64,000 bases of DNA from Thermoplasmata archaeon (GTDB lineage Archaea > Thermoplasmatota > Thermoplasmata > Sysuiplasmatales > Sysuiplasmataceae): NCBI GenBank assembly GCA_021806165.1, contig JAJZXY010000010.1:1-64000 (forward strand), read 5' to 3'. Positions 17,701-27,610 of this stretch are shown here, one piece after another. The stretch's first letter is position 1. Each line of letters opens with the position of its first letter. A model generated the notes under the pieces. It did not search any database. It saw only the letters and a program-made list of their open reading frames with translations, and had not been told where the DNA came from. The translations under genes and the position numbers were made by a program.

Positions 17701-20562
17701 GTGATGGACCTGATTGAAAGCAAAGATATGTTCAGCATTGAAGAGAAGTGGCAGAAGAGGTGGGAAGAGGATCACCTCTTCGAGGCCAATCCTGACGGCA
17801 GGAGGAAGTTCATGGCAACCTACCCGTACAGCTACATGAACGGCCTTCCGCACATAGGCCACGGTTTCACAAGCCTGAGGGTCGACTTCATTTCGAGGTA
17901 CAAGAGGATGAGGGGGTACAATGCCCTCTTTCCATTCGCATTCCACTGCACAGGACTGCCGATTGTTGCTTCCGCGACCAGGATAAGGGAGGGCGAGGAG
18001 AAGCAGCTTAGCATCATGAAGGACATGGGCATCGGAGAGGCCGAGATCATGCGCTTTGCCGATCCCATCTACTGGACTGATTACTTCCCAAGGCGGTGGG
18101 AGCAGACCATGAGGAGGCTGGGCATGTCCATTGACTGGAGAAGGAAGTTCATCACCACCTCCCTCAACAAGTCATACGACTCCTTTGTGAGCTGGCAGTT
18201 CAACAGGCTGAAAGACGGGGATTTTGTCAGGAAGGGCTCGCACCCGGTGATCTGGTGCCCGAAGGACGGAATTCCGGTCGGAGACCACGACAGGAGAAGC
18301 GGTGAGGGGGAGACTCCCACCGAATACACGCTGATCAAGTTCAGGCTGGATGACGGCCTCATCCTGGTTGCAGCAACGCTGCGGCCAGAAACCGCCTATG
18401 GCCAGACGAACCTCTGGGTCAATCCTGAAACAAGATATATCATAGCGGGGAATGGAAGCGAGAGATGGGTGCTGAGCAGCGAGGCGGCGATGAAACTTGC
18501 CGAGCAGGGTGTGCAGCTGCATGAGGAGGGAACCCTGGAAGGGGGAAGTATCGTCGGCAGGAAGGCATACTCATTCACCATGAAGACTGAAATACCTGTG
18601 CTCCCGGCACTTTTTGCCGATCCCGGGAAGGGGACAGGCATAGTCAGCTCGGTTCCCAGCGATTCCCCCGACGATTATGTCGCCCTCATGGAGCTGAAGA
18701 GGGGCGCGAAGGAGGGAAGCATCAAGGGGGCTGCTGCTCAGGCTGTTGAAGGCATATCTCCAATCGAGATCATTGAGACACCGGGATATGGCAGGCTCCC
18801 CGCCAGGAAGGTGGTGGAGCGCCTCGGGATACGAAGCCAGTCGGAGAGCGCAAAGCTCGAGAGCGCCAAGGAGGAGATCTACAGGGAGGGTTTCTACAAA
18901 GGAGTCATGGTTTCATCCCTCCCGGAAATAGGCGGCATGCCTGTTGAGGCGGCGAGGGTCAAAATCAAGGAGAGGATGCTGAAGGAGGGCATTGCCGCTC
19001 TGATGTACGAGCCGTCCGGAGAGGTCATATGCAGGTGCCTTACCAGGTGCATTGTCAAGATAGTGGACAACCAGTGGTTCCTTGCATACGGAGACCCGGA
19101 ATGGAAGAAGCTTGCGCACGAGGCGGTGGCGGGCATGAACTTCTATCCAGCTTTCCTCAACAGGCAGTTTGACAACGTCATAGACTGGCTCAAGGACTGG
19201 GCATGCGTCCATCATACAGGACTCGGCTCCGCCCTGCCGTGGGACCAGAAGTGGAAGATAGAATCTCTGTCAGATTCCACGCTTTACATGGCATACTACA
19301 CGATAGCGCACAGGCTGAAAAGCACTGCGGACGGTATGGCGCAGGACATTTCATTCTACGACTATGTATTCCTCGGCAGGGGAAGCGCGAAGGAGGCGGG
19401 CAGGAAGTCTGGCATCGATCCCGCCAAGGTGGAGGAGATGAGGAGAGAATTCCTCTACTGGTACCCCCTGGATCTCAGAGTTTCGGGGAAGGACCTAATA
19501 GGTAACCACCTTACATTCGCCATATTCAACCACACGGCAATCTTCAGCCGGGAGCTCTGGCCGAAGGCTTTCGCAGTGAATGGGTGGATTACAATCAGCG
19601 GTTCCAAGATGAGCAAGTCAGCAGGCAATTCCATGATGCTGGACACAGCACTGGAGAGGTACGGCGCCGATGTGACAAGACTCACATCCGCATATGCAGG
19701 CGAGGGTTTCGACGATCCCAACTGGGATGACGATTTTGCTGAATCGGCTCTGAAGAGGCTCTACCAGATGCAGGAGGCGGCCTCATCGGCATCGGGTGAG
19801 GGGATGGAGGAGGACGATGTGGACAGGTGGCTGCTTTCCACGGCAGCCAGCATCTACGGCCGCTACACGGACAACATGGAACAGCTCCTCTTCAAGAGCG
19901 CCGTAAAGCTCGCGCTTATCGACATGCAGAACGCACTGAAGTGGTACGCGCGTAGGAAGCGCGGTAAGGTCAACGCATCGGCGCTCCGCCCTTTCATCAG
20001 GCTGCAGGTGATGATGATGGCCCCGTTTACGCCGCACATATGCGAGGAGATATGGCATTCCATGGGCAATGCCGGCTACGTCTGCGCCTCCGAGCTGCCG
20101 GAGCCGGGTGAAATGCAGGTGGACGCACCGGCACTGCTCAGGGAGGAGTACTTAGAGAGTGTTATGGGGGACATTGACGAAATTGTGAAGGTTACCGGCA
20201 TCAAGCCATCCTCGATTTACATATACACCGCTGCGGAATGGCAGAAGCAGCTTCTAGAAAACGAGACCGGCAGCGGAGATCCGGCTGCCAGGAAGAGGAT
20301 AATGTCTGCGGCGAAGGGCAAGGCTGCTGAGAGGTTCTTCAAGAAGTATGCCATGGAGAAGGGGCAGGGGAGGCTGGAGTTCAGGAGGCTGATTTCATCA
20401 AGCTTCGACGAGCGGGAGTTCCTCGCTTCGACCAGGGAATTCCTGGAAGGGGAGCTGGGTGCATCGGTTGTGATACAGATGGCGGATGACAGCGACATCG
20501 AGGACCCGGCTGGAAGAAGCGGCAATGCATTCCCAGGCAGGCCGGCGATATTCGTCAAATAA
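17701..20562 (+). CDS. leuS: Leucyl-tRNA synthetase (archaeal type)
   Basis: YSYMNGLPHIGHGFTSLR (HIGH), FPFAFHCTGLPIVASA, GSKMSKSAGNSMML (KMSKS). Confidence 0.97.
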   Translation: MMDLIESKDMFSIEEKWQKRWEEDHLFEANPDGRRKFMATYPYSYMNGLPHIGHGFTSLRVDFISRYKRMRGYNALFPFAFHCTGLPIVASATRIREGEEKQLSIMKDMGIGEAEIMRFADPIYWTDYFPRRWEQTMRRLGMSIDWRRKFITTSLNKSYDSFVSWQFNRLKDGDFVRKGSHPVIWCPKDGIPVGDHDRRSGEGETPTEYTLIKFRLDDGLILVAATLRPETAYGQTNLWVNPETRYIIAGNGSERWVLSSEAAMKLAEQGVQLHEEGTLEGGSIVGRKAYSFTMKTEIPVLPALFADPGKGTGIVSSVPSDSPDDYVALMELKRGAKEGSIKGAAAQAVEGISPIEIIETPGYGRLPARKVVERLGIRSQSESAKLESAKEEIYREGFYKGVMVSSLPEIGGMPVEAARVKIKERMLKEGIAALMYEPSGEVICRCLTRCIVKIVDNQWFLAYGDPEWKKLAHEAVAGMNFYPAFLNRQFDNVIDWLKDWACVHHTGLGSALPWDQKWKIESLSDSTLYMAYYTIAHRLKSTADGMAQDISFYDYVFLGRGSAKEAGRKSGIDPAKVEEMRREFLYWYPLDLRVSGKDLIGNHLTFAIFNHTAIFSRELWPKAFAVNGWITISGSKMSKSAGNSMMLDTALERYGADVTRLTSAYAGEGFDDPNWDDDFAESALKRLYQMQEAASSASGEGMEEDDVDRWLLSTAASIYGRYTDNMEQLLFKSAVKLALIDMQNALKWYARRKRGKVNASALRPFIRLQVMMMAPFTPHICEEIWHSMGNAGYVCASELPEPGEMQVDAPALLREEYLESVMGDIDEIVKVTGIKPSSIYIYTAAEWQKQLLENETGSGDPAARKRIMSAAKGKAAERFFKKYAMEKGQGRLEFRRLISSSFDEREFLASTREFLEGELGASVVIQMADDSDIEDPAGRSGNAFPGRPAIFVK

Positions 20563-20629
20563 TCCGGTGGCAGCAGTCGATAGAAAGTGCTAAATCAGGT
20601 CTGACCGGTTTCGCATCTGGAGCTGCCGC

Positions 20630-21265
20630 ATGAAAGAGCACAGGGTGAGGATGGGGGACACCGATGTGCAGTGCATCGAGTCCGAGGACAGGGGGGACAG
20701 GGTCTTCATACTCCTGCACGGCGCCCATTTCAATTCAACCATATGGGCCAAGGTAGGAACCCTCAGGCTCCTGGAGTCGCACAGCCTCCCCTTCATTGCG
20801 CCAGATATGCCCGGCTTCGGCCGCACGGCCAGGAGCAGAGTCTACTCCGACAGGAGCGGACTGAACAGGCTGATGCTTGACCTGTGCAGCCACATGGGCG
20901 CAAGGAGCACCGTCCTGATTGGTGCCTCGATGGGTGGAGGGATAGCGCTCTCGTTTGCCAAGGACAACCCGCCAATGATAGACGGCCTCTTCCTTGTCGG
21001 GAGCGTGGGACTGGATTCCCCCGGCATGCTCGAATTCCTGTCGCTGCTGGAAAGGCCGGTGCAGCTGGTCTGGGGATCGGAGGATGAAATCATACCGGTG
21101 ACCAGGGCCAGGGAGATAGCAAGGAAGCTGCCCAATGCACTGCTGACGGTCATGGATGGTGCCTCCCACCCGGCATACATATCATCCCCGGAGAAGTTCA
21201 ACTCCATACTGGACGGGTGGCTGGCCAGGAGCGGTTTTGCAGGAGCAGGGATTATGCGGAGGTAG
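20630..21265 (+). CDS. Alpha/beta hydrolase
   Basis: ILLHGAHFNSTIW, GASMGGGIALSFA nucleophile elbow, late His in DGASHPAYI. Confidence 0.85.
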   Translation: MKEHRVRMGDTDVQCIESEDRGDRVFILLHGAHFNSTIWAKVGTLRLLESHSLPFIAPDMPGFGRTARSRVYSDRSGLNRLMLDLCSHMGARSTVLIGASMGGGIALSFAKDNPPMIDGLFLVGSVGLDSPGMLEFLSLLERPVQLVWGSEDEIIPVTRAREIARKLPNALLTVMDGASHPAYISSPEKFNSILDGWLARSGFAGAGIMRR

Positions 21266-21296
21266 GCGCCCCCGGGTGCTAGGCGTGCAGGATAGC

Positions 21297-21304
21297 TTTA
21301 AATA
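21297..21304 (+). promoter_or_regulatory. TATA box candidate for the eS19 operon
   Basis: TTTAAATA in an AT-rich intergenic stretch upstream of the operon. Confidence 0.5.
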
Positions 21305-21385
21305 AACATTCACTTTAATGAATTTTCAGAAGCGCACTGACAGCACGTATGCTGCCAGCATACTACACAGCGACGAGGAAATCGG

Positions 21386-21865
21386 ATGACAACAGCATAT
21401 GACGTTCCTGCGGGTCAGCTTGTCGACATGCTGACGAAGAGACTGATGGAGATTGACAGCGTTAAGGCTGTCGACTGGACCAACTACGCCAAGACAGGAA
21501 GGCACAGGCAGAAGGCGCCAATGGATCCCGAGTGGTGGCAGAAGCGCGTTGCCTCGGTCCTGAGGAAGGTCTATCTCATGGGCCCTGTTGGGACATCCAG
21601 GCTCTCGGCAGAGTTCGGTGGCGCCGCAGACCGCGGTTCCAAGCCGAACAAGGCTGTGAAGGGAAGCGGCTCGGCCACAAGGATGGCGCTGCAGCAGCTC
21701 GAGCGTGCGGGCCTTATCACGCAGCAGAAGAACAGGGGCAGAATAGTTTCGGGCAAGGGCAGGAGCTTTGTGGACAATGCCGCATTCGATGTATTCAAGT
21801 CATATGTGAAGGAGGAGCCTTCACTGGAGAAGTACGGGACAGCAGCCAAAAGTGAAAAGAAATGA
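21386..21865 (+). CDS. rps19e: 30S ribosomal protein eS19
   Basis: VPAGQLVDMLTKRL...WWQKRVASVLRKVYLMGPVGTSRLSAEFGG...RKALQQLE-like region. Confidence 0.96.
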   Translation: MTTAYDVPAGQLVDMLTKRLMEIDSVKAVDWTNYAKTGRHRQKAPMDPEWWQKRVASVLRKVYLMGPVGTSRLSAEFGGAADRGSKPNKAVKGSGSATRMALQQLERAGLITQQKNRGRIVSGKGRSFVDNAAFDVFKSYVKEEPSLEKYGTAAKSEKK

Positions 21866-22203
21866 GCAGTGACGAGGAGCTTGAACTCATAAGGAGGAGA
21901 CGACTTGCCGAACTGCAGATGCAGCTGGAGAGCGAGCAGCAGACCGCCGAGATAAGGAGAAGGAACTCGGAGGCGCAGGCACAGAGGCAGGCGGTCCTCA
22001 GGACGATACTCACCCCGGAGGCGAGGGAGAGGCTTGCGGCACTCAGGATGACGCGGCCCGAGATAGTATCGGACGTGGAGCAGCAGCTCTTCATGCTTGC
22101 CCAGCAGGGCAGGATAAACAGGCAGATCGACGACAACACGCTGAAGGATCTGCTTTCGAGGATCATACCGAAGAAGAGGGAAATCTCGATAGAGAGAAAG
22201 TGA
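21862..22203 (+). CDS. PDCD5-family DNA-binding protein
   Basis: [53 protein letters not shown] overlap with eS19. Confidence 0.94.
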   Translation: MSSDEELELIRRRRLAELQMQLESEQQTAEIRRRNSEAQAQRQAVLRTILTPEARERLAALRMTRPEIVSDVEQQLFMLAQQGRINRQIDDNTLKDLLSRIIPKKREISIERK

Positions 22204-22213
22204 AGGTGCAGTT

Positions 22214-22369
22214 ATGGCAAAGAACAAGCCGCTGGCAAGGAAGATCAGGCTGCTCAAGGCGGGGCGCGCGAACGCAAGGGTCCCGCACTGGGTCATGATG
22301 AAGACGAACAGGAATGTCACAAGGCAGCCGAAGAGGCGGACCTGGAACAGAGGAAAGGCAAAGCGGTGA
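22214..22369 (+). CDS. rpl39e: 50S ribosomal protein eL39 (absent from the ORF track)
   Basis: 51-aa [51 protein letters not shown]. Confidence 0.95.
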   Translation: MAKNKPLARKIRLLKAGRANARVPHWVMMKTNRNVTRQPKRRTWNRGKAKR

Positions 22370-22373
22370 TCCA

Positions 22374-22652
22374 TTGGCAGAAGAAGCAAGCTCTGAAGAG
22401 AGTGTTTTCAACATCAACATAGGCAGGGCGATGGATGTGCCGGTCACACGAAGGGCGGGCACTGCCGTCTCGGAGATAAGGCGGTTCATCGTAAGGCACA
22501 TGAAGACAGACCCCGCGGATGTTTGGATAGACGGGCATGTAAGCGAGTTCATCTGGGCGAGGGGCGCAAGGAACCCGCCGCGGATGGTGACTGTGAAAGC
22601 TGTCAAGTTCGAAGACGGTCTGGTAGAGGTTTCATTTCCTGACGAAGAATGA
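22374..22652 (+). CDS. rpl31e: 50S ribosomal protein eL31 (likely TTG start)
   Basis: EESVFNINIGRAMDVPVTRRAGTAVSEIRRFIVRHMK...VWIDGHVSEFIWARGARNPPR; TTG at 22374. Confidence 0.93.
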   Translation: MAEEASSEESVFNINIGRAMDVPVTRRAGTAVSEIRRFIVRHMKTDPADVWIDGHVSEFIWARGARNPPRMVTVKAVKFEDGLVEVSFPDEE

Positions 22653-22664
22653 GGAGAAGCCGGG

Positions 22665-23321
22665 ATGATTGCTTTTGCTGATTTTGGCGGAAGCAGCTTC
22701 CTTGGCATTTATGCCGAGGCGTCGGATGCGCTTGCGCTGGTGCCCCGATCGGCATCCAGGCGGTTTGTGGAGAAGCTGGAGAAGTCTCTCAGCGTCAGGG
22801 TTGTGCAGACAACAATTGCAGGCACCAACCTGATCGGCGCCCTTACAACGATGAATATCAACGGTCTGGTTACAAGCGCTTTTGCGACGGAGGCTGAAAA
22901 GCTGCTTCTTGCAAAGGAGTTCAACATGACAGCGCTGAGGGACAAATTCAATGCTGCGGGCAACAACATAGTTGCAAATGACAGGGGGGCTGTGGTAAAC
23001 CCTGACGTAAGCAGCAGGTCGCTGAAGCAGATTTCAGAAACGCTTGGCGTGGAGGCCGTAAAGGGGACGGTCGCTGGGCTGAAGACCGTGGGCTCGGCAT
23101 GCGAGGCGAACAACAGGGGCATCCTCTGTCATCCCGAGGCAACGGATGAAGAAATAGCGCTGCTTGAGGATGTGCTGAAGGTGAAGGCGAAGATAGGGAC
23201 TGTCAGCTACGGCATCCCTCTGGTCGGCGCATGCCTTGTAACAAACTCAAACGGGGCGCTGACAGGCGACAGGACGACCCCGATAGAAATGGGACGCATC
23301 GAGGACGCACTCGGCCTCTAG
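22665..23321 (+). CDS. eif6: Translation initiation factor 6 (aIF6)
   Basis: Repeated fold units with GTNLIGALTTMNINGLV, ANDRGAVVNPDVS, SYGIPLVGACLVTNSNGAL. Confidence 0.95.
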   Translation: MIAFADFGGSSFLGIYAEASDALALVPRSASRRFVEKLEKSLSVRVVQTTIAGTNLIGALTTMNINGLVTSAFATEAEKLLLAKEFNMTALRDKFNAAGNNIVANDRGAVVNPDVSSRSLKQISETLGVEAVKGTVAGLKTVGSACEANNRGILCHPEATDEEIALLEDVLKVKAKIGTVSYGIPLVGACLVTNSNGALTGDRTTPIEMGRIEDALGL

Positions 23322-24145
23322 ATGCTCTTTGAGGCCGGCGTGGCCTCAAGGGATGCGTACAGACCCAGTCCAACAAGTATGGATGCGGGTATTATGAGCA
23401 TGTACATTTCAAGCTGCCCGATGTTTGCGGACAGAAGGAATGAGATTGCATAGACCACGAGGCCTATCACAATCGATCCCATTGTCATACCCCTGATCTT
23501 GAATGACAGGCCTCCCCCGCTGGAAGACCCCTCGCCTGAAAGGGCCGTGGCCGATGGTGCCGGGACTGGCGACGCGATGCTGCTGAGAGCCCTGGGAACA
23601 ACTTCCGCTGCAGCCTGCTGCGGCCTCGCCGACGGCCTCACAACAACTGCATCCTGGGCCTGAACAGCGGCAGCGGCTGCATGCGCTTCCGGCTGCTTCT
23701 CCTTGCCCTGCCCCAGAAGCTTCGATATGACGTCCAGCTCCTTCTCCGCATCCGAAAGCTGCTTCTCCAGCTCCTTAATCCTCGTCTGCGGATCTGCATC
23801 CGTTTCAGGTCCTTCCGCTTCAGACGGGGACTCGACGGCAGTCTCCTCCTGCACCGAAGTCTCCTGAGTGCGTGAGAGGCGCGTGTTGCCATTCCTGCTT
23901 CCGTTTGGCTTGCGCTGCGACTTGGAGGCCGACTTCCTTGAGCCGCTTGAACCCTTCTTGGAGCCGTTCCTGGTTGACTTAGACTGCCCCCTTCCCTGCG
24001 AAGGGGTCTCAGGCACCCTTGCCGAAGGCTGTGAGGTGGCCGTGGCAAAGGACTCGAACTCATATCCACAGAAATCACATGACTTCGAGCTGGCCTTTAT
24101 GCTGAACCCGCAGGCAGGACAGTTGATCAAGCTTTCTTTAGCCAC
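23318..24145 (-). CDS. N-terminal zinc-ribbon protein with disordered linker, coiled coil and two C-terminal TM segments
   Basis: CPACGFSIKASSKSCDFCGYEF; Ser/Lys/Arg-rich linker; RIKELEKQLSDAEKELDVISKLL; two hydrophobic helices. Confidence 0.8.
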   Translation of the reverse strand: MAKESLINCPACGFSIKASSKSCDFCGYEFESFATATSQPSARVPETPSQGRGQSKSTRNGSKKGSSGSRKSASKSQRKPNGSRNGNTRLSRTQETSVQEETAVESPSEAEGPETDADPQTRIKELEKQLSDAEKELDVISKLLGQGKEKQPEAHAAAAAVQAQDAVVVRPSARPQQAAAEVVPRALSSIASPVPAPSATALSGEGSSSGGGLSFKIRGMTMGSIVIGLVVYAISFLLSANIGQLEMYMLIIPASILVGLGLYASLEATPASKSI

Positions 24146-24277
24146 TTCTTTCCCCTAGAATGGATATAGATACTCTATGTTAATCTTTTCATTCAGCTAT
24201 CGCGCGGAGATAACAGCATCCGGTTCCCTTCAATTGTTCTTAATATTAGGTAGGGTATAGAAGACAATGGTGCAAGG

Positions 24278-24805
24278 ATGAAACTCGCTGACATAATGAA
24301 GAAGGACTTTCTCAAGGTGGATGAGGATACAAGTGTCTTTGATGCTGTGAAACTCATGGTGGACAACAGGGCGTTCGGTCTTGTCGTCGTTGACAGGGAG
24401 GGCAGGCCGGTAGGCCTGCTGAGCGAGAGGAGCCTCATCAAGCGATTCATACTCAGGAACAGGAAGCCGGACGAGGTGCCTGTGAAGAAGGTGATGCGCA
24501 GGCCCGTCCCGGCGGTACCTGTCAAAATGTCCCTTCAGGGGGTAGCCGAATACCTGGTCCAGCACGGTCTGGAAAGGACAACCGTGACGGACAGGGACAA
24601 GGTGGTGGGCGTTGTCACACTTACAGACCTGAGCCGCTTCCTTTCGCGCGACAGGATATGGAATGTGCTTCTATCCCACAGGACTGAGGAGTTTACATTC
24701 TTCTGCCCGAGGTGTGCAATTGGCACACTGCGGCCAGTGTTCGGAGAGCACGGCGAGATAAACGTCTACATGTGCACAAACGGCTCATGTGACTATACAG
24801 AGTGA
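24278..24805 (+). CDS. Tandem CBS-domain protein with C-terminal zinc ribbon
   Basis: Two CBS units; C-terminal FFCPRCAIGTL...MCTNGSC. Confidence 0.9.
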   Translation: MKLADIMKKDFLKVDEDTSVFDAVKLMVDNRAFGLVVVDREGRPVGLLSERSLIKRFILRNRKPDEVPVKKVMRRPVPAVPVKMSLQGVAEYLVQHGLERTTVTDRDKVVGVVTLTDLSRFLSRDRIWNVLLSHRTEEFTFFCPRCAIGTLRPVFGEHGEINVYMCTNGSCDYTE

Positions 24806-25377
24806 GCACCCCTGCTGCTGAACCCGGCCGCCAGCCTCACCCTTTCTGTGAAGGAACGGAGAGCCTCCATACCCCCCATGTCCATTGACTGGCACTCTTC
24901 TGCAAGACTCCTGCCCCTTCCCGGAAGCACTATTAAGGGGTCGAGTTCAAGCAGCCCGGCCGCGAGGAAGGGGCGTTCAAGTATGTCCGGGTCGGGGACG
25001 GTGAGCCCCAGCCCGTCGACTACCGCACTGCCATAAATCAGTATGTCAATGTCAATCGTCCTTGGTGCGTACCTGTCCTCACCGCGCTCCCTCCCCAGGC
25101 ACTGCTCTATGCGGCGGAGCAGGCCGAACTTCAGCTCCTCCGGCTGCAGTGCTGTCTCTGCACGAAGCACGCAGTTGTAGTAGTCAGGCTGGCTGCCGCC
25201 GAGCGCCTTTGTCCTGTATACTGTGGAGATGCCTGTGATCCTGACCTCCCTTCCAAGCTCGCGTACCGCCGCCATTACGTTCGCCTCCGGATCAATATTG
25301 GACCCGAGGGAGAGGTATACGGCTGCCCCGCCTTCACTTCTTTTCCCTGGTGACCTCAACGCCAACGCTCCCGGCAA
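24793..25377 (-). CDS. folK: 2-amino-4-hydroxy-6-hydroxymethyldihydropteridine pyrophosphokinase
   Basis: YLSLGSNIDPEANVMAAVREL, GRERGEDRYAPRTIDIDILIYG, VPDPDILERPFLAAGLLELDP. Confidence 0.95.
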   Translation of the reverse strand: MPGALALRSPGKRSEGGAAVYLSLGSNIDPEANVMAAVRELGREVRITGISTVYRTKALGGSQPDYYNCVLRAETALQPEELKFGLLRRIEQCLGRERGEDRYAPRTIDIDILIYGSAVVDGLGLTVPDPDILERPFLAAGLLELDPLIVLPGRGRSLAEECQSMDMGGMEALRSFTERVRLAAGFSSRGAHSV

Positions 25378-25690
25378 ACCTGAGCGCTCCGGGCTTCTCT
25401 ACAAGCACACGCGCCCTCTTCACCTTCTCATGTGAGAGGCATATGTCAGCTATGGAGGATGCGAGTGCTTCCACGAGGTAGAAGGATGAATTCTCGACCA
25501 TGGCCACAATCTCCTTGTTGACTGTCTTGTAGTCCACGGTGTGGGACACATCGTCGCTTCCCACAGCTTCAGATATGTCTGCCCACATGTCCACGTTTAT
25601 GAGCACATCCTGGCGCTGCTTTCGCTCGATGTCGTTGATGCCTACAATGCACCTGAGGAAAAGATCCTTTATGATTATCCTGTCAAGCAC
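25334..25690 (-). CDS. folB: Dihydroneopterin aldolase
   Basis: MLDRIIIKDLFLRCIVGINDIERKQRQDVLINVDMW, HTVDYKTVNKEI, VEALASSIADICL, RARVLVEKPGALRFAGSVGVEV. Confidence 0.94.
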   Translation of the reverse strand: MLDRIIIKDLFLRCIVGINDIERKQRQDVLINVDMWADISEAVGSDDVSHTVDYKTVNKEIVAMVENSSFYLVEALASSIADICLSHEKVKRARVLVEKPGALRFAGSVGVEVTREKK

Positions 25691-25793
25691 CCGACTTCAC
25701 CACCCAGACCATTCCGGAATCCCAGCGCTCCACTGGACAGGTTAGGCGGGACCGCCTAAAGAAATTTCCCACACGGTGCGCAGGCCCGGGACC

Positions 25794-26552
25794 TCACCTC
25801 TTCTCCCTGTTGTCCCCGAAAATGTGTGGTAGGAGGTGCTGCCCGCCGTCGACGAAGATTGTCTGGCCGGTTATGAAATCGCTCGAGAGTAGAAATTCCA
25901 CCGCTGCGGCGACGTCCTCAGCCTCACCATGCCTCAGCATGGGGACTGCTTTCGCAACCTTCTTCAGGTATTCCCCGCCCCTTCCCTCCGGGGCAAGTAT
26001 CAGCCCGGGGGCCACAGCGTTGACCCTGAGCGACGGGGCGTACCTCAGTGCCTGGTTTGCAGTAATGTCGGCAAGCAGCCTCTTGCTTGCATAGTAGGGG
26101 AAGTTGGAGAAATCATAGCCGCTGACGCGCGTGTCTAGCATGTTGACAACTGAGATGGATTCATCGGTGGATGAAAACGAGGCTGTTAACCAGTATGGGG
26201 CGAATGCATTTACCAGCATCGGCTCCTCGAAGTCCTCTCTACCGGCCGATGCTATATCCCCGGCAGGGAAGACGGATGCATTGTTTATGAGAAAGTGAAC
26301 GCCGCCTGACTGCTCCGAGGCACTGCGGATGAGCTTTTCGCACTCCTCCCTGCTGTTGAGTGCGGAGTGCACGCTCCATGCACCGGCCCCTGCCTTCTCA
26401 ACCTCTGCCGCCACCTTCCCCGCATCGGCAGCGGATGACCTGTACTGGATGACAATGTTGCATCCCCTCCCCGCCAGGCGGAGGGAGATTGCACGACCCA
26501 GGCGCCTTGATGCGCCCGTGACAATCGCTGTCCTGCCTCTCAGGTCGAGCAT
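25794..26552 (-). CDS. SDR oxidoreductase, pteridine reductase (PTR1/FolM)-like
   Basis: TGASRRLGRAI fits the TGxxxRxG signature of pteridine reductases; YxxxK in YYASKRLLA; pterin-gene neighbours. Confidence 0.82.
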   Translation of the reverse strand: MLDLRGRTAIVTGASRRLGRAISLRLAGRGCNIVIQYRSSAADAGKVAAEVEKAGAGAWSVHSALNSREECEKLIRSASEQSGGVHFLINNASVFPAGDIASAGREDFEEPMLVNAFAPYWLTASFSSTDESISVVNMLDTRVSGYDFSNFPYYASKRLLADITANQALRYAPSLRVNAVAPGLILAPEGRGGEYLKKVAKAVPMLRHGEAEDVAAAVEFLLSSDFITGQTIFVDGGQHLLPHIFGDNREKR

Positions 26553-26636
26553 CGGTCACGTGGAAGTGCATGTGGCGCTTATAAACCTGTGCAGCGCATC
26601 CGCATTCAGGCAGGCACGCTCAATTTCATATAGGAT

Positions 26637-27233
26637 ATGGCCATGAATCCTGTGAGCAGCGGCAATATGAGTTCTTCATCTTCACAGAAGAAAATCGAGG
26701 AGGCGGTGAGGACAATACTCACCGAGATAGGCGTGGAAAAGGGAAGCGAGGTATTCAGGAACACTCCCAAGCGGGTTGCAGGCATGTACGCAGAGCTCTT
26801 TGCGGGCATGAAGCAGGAGAATGAGCCTGGCATCACATCATTCAGGAATCCCGGCTACAGGGACATACTGGCCATCAGGGATATACCGTTCTACTCCATG
26901 TGCGAGCATCATCTTCTTCCCATCTTCGGGGCGGTGTCGATAGCATACATCCCCGGGGAGAGGATAGTGGGTCTCTCCAAGATACCCAGAACAGTAAAGT
27001 ATTTCGCCACGAGACCGCAGGTCCAGGAGAAGCTGACAAGCCAGATTGCCGACTTCCTGTTCCAGAAGCTTGGGGCCAAGGGGGTCATGGTGACTATCAA
27101 GGCGAGGCACATGTGCATGGAGATGAGGGGGGCGAAGGCGAACCACTCCGAGACAATATCCAACGCAATAAGGGGCAGCTTTGAAACGCACCCCGAAACA
27201 AAGGAAGAGGCGCTGAAGCTTCTTTCCAGCTGA
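26637..27233 (+). CDS. folE: GTP cyclohydrolase I
   Basis: FYSMCEHHLLPIFGAVSIAYIPGERIVGLSKIPR, MVTIKARHMCMEMRG. Confidence 0.96.
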   Translation: MAMNPVSSGNMSSSSSQKKIEEAVRTILTEIGVEKGSEVFRNTPKRVAGMYAELFAGMKQENEPGITSFRNPGYRDILAIRDIPFYSMCEHHLLPIFGAVSIAYIPGERIVGLSKIPRTVKYFATRPQVQEKLTSQIADFLFQKLGAKGVMVTIKARHMCMEMRGAKANHSETISNAIRGSFETHPETKEEALKLLSS

Positions 27234-27292
27234 GCTGACTGCATCCTCCTCGCACATCATGTTAAAATATCGATTTGTGGATCGTCCGCTGC

Positions 27293-27610
27293 ATGACCTG
27301 GCATAAAGCTGCATTGATTGACGAGGTTGCCGACAACGCACTCACACGGGTTGAGGTGCAGGGACGCGAGATACTTCTTGTCAGATCGGGCGGGAATATA
27401 TTCGCAACCCAGCTCAGGTGCACGCATGAAGACGACGATCTGTCGTCCGGCACCCTGGAGGACGGCAGGATTGTGTGCGGCTTCCACTATGCCACATACG
27501 ACCCGCAGAGCGGTGATGTCGTTGCGCCGCCCCAGGACGGCGGCGAGGCATCCAGACTCATGACTTATGGGGTCAGGGTGGAACAGGGCGAAGTGCTGGT
27601 AGATATCTGA
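27293..27610 (+). CDS. Rieske-type [2Fe-2S] ferredoxin
   Basis: CTHEDDDLSSGTLEDGRIVCGFHYATYD (CxH...CxxH). Confidence 0.9.
   Translation: MTWHKAALIDEVADNALTRVEVQGREILLVRSGGNIFATQLRCTHEDDDLSSGTLEDGRIVCGFHYATYDPQSGDVVAPPQDGGEASRLMTYGVRVEQGEVLVDI

Noticed and set aside
21571-22389. 272-aa - strand ORF
   Set aside because: Antisense to eS19, PDCD5 and eL39, which are all confidently identified.
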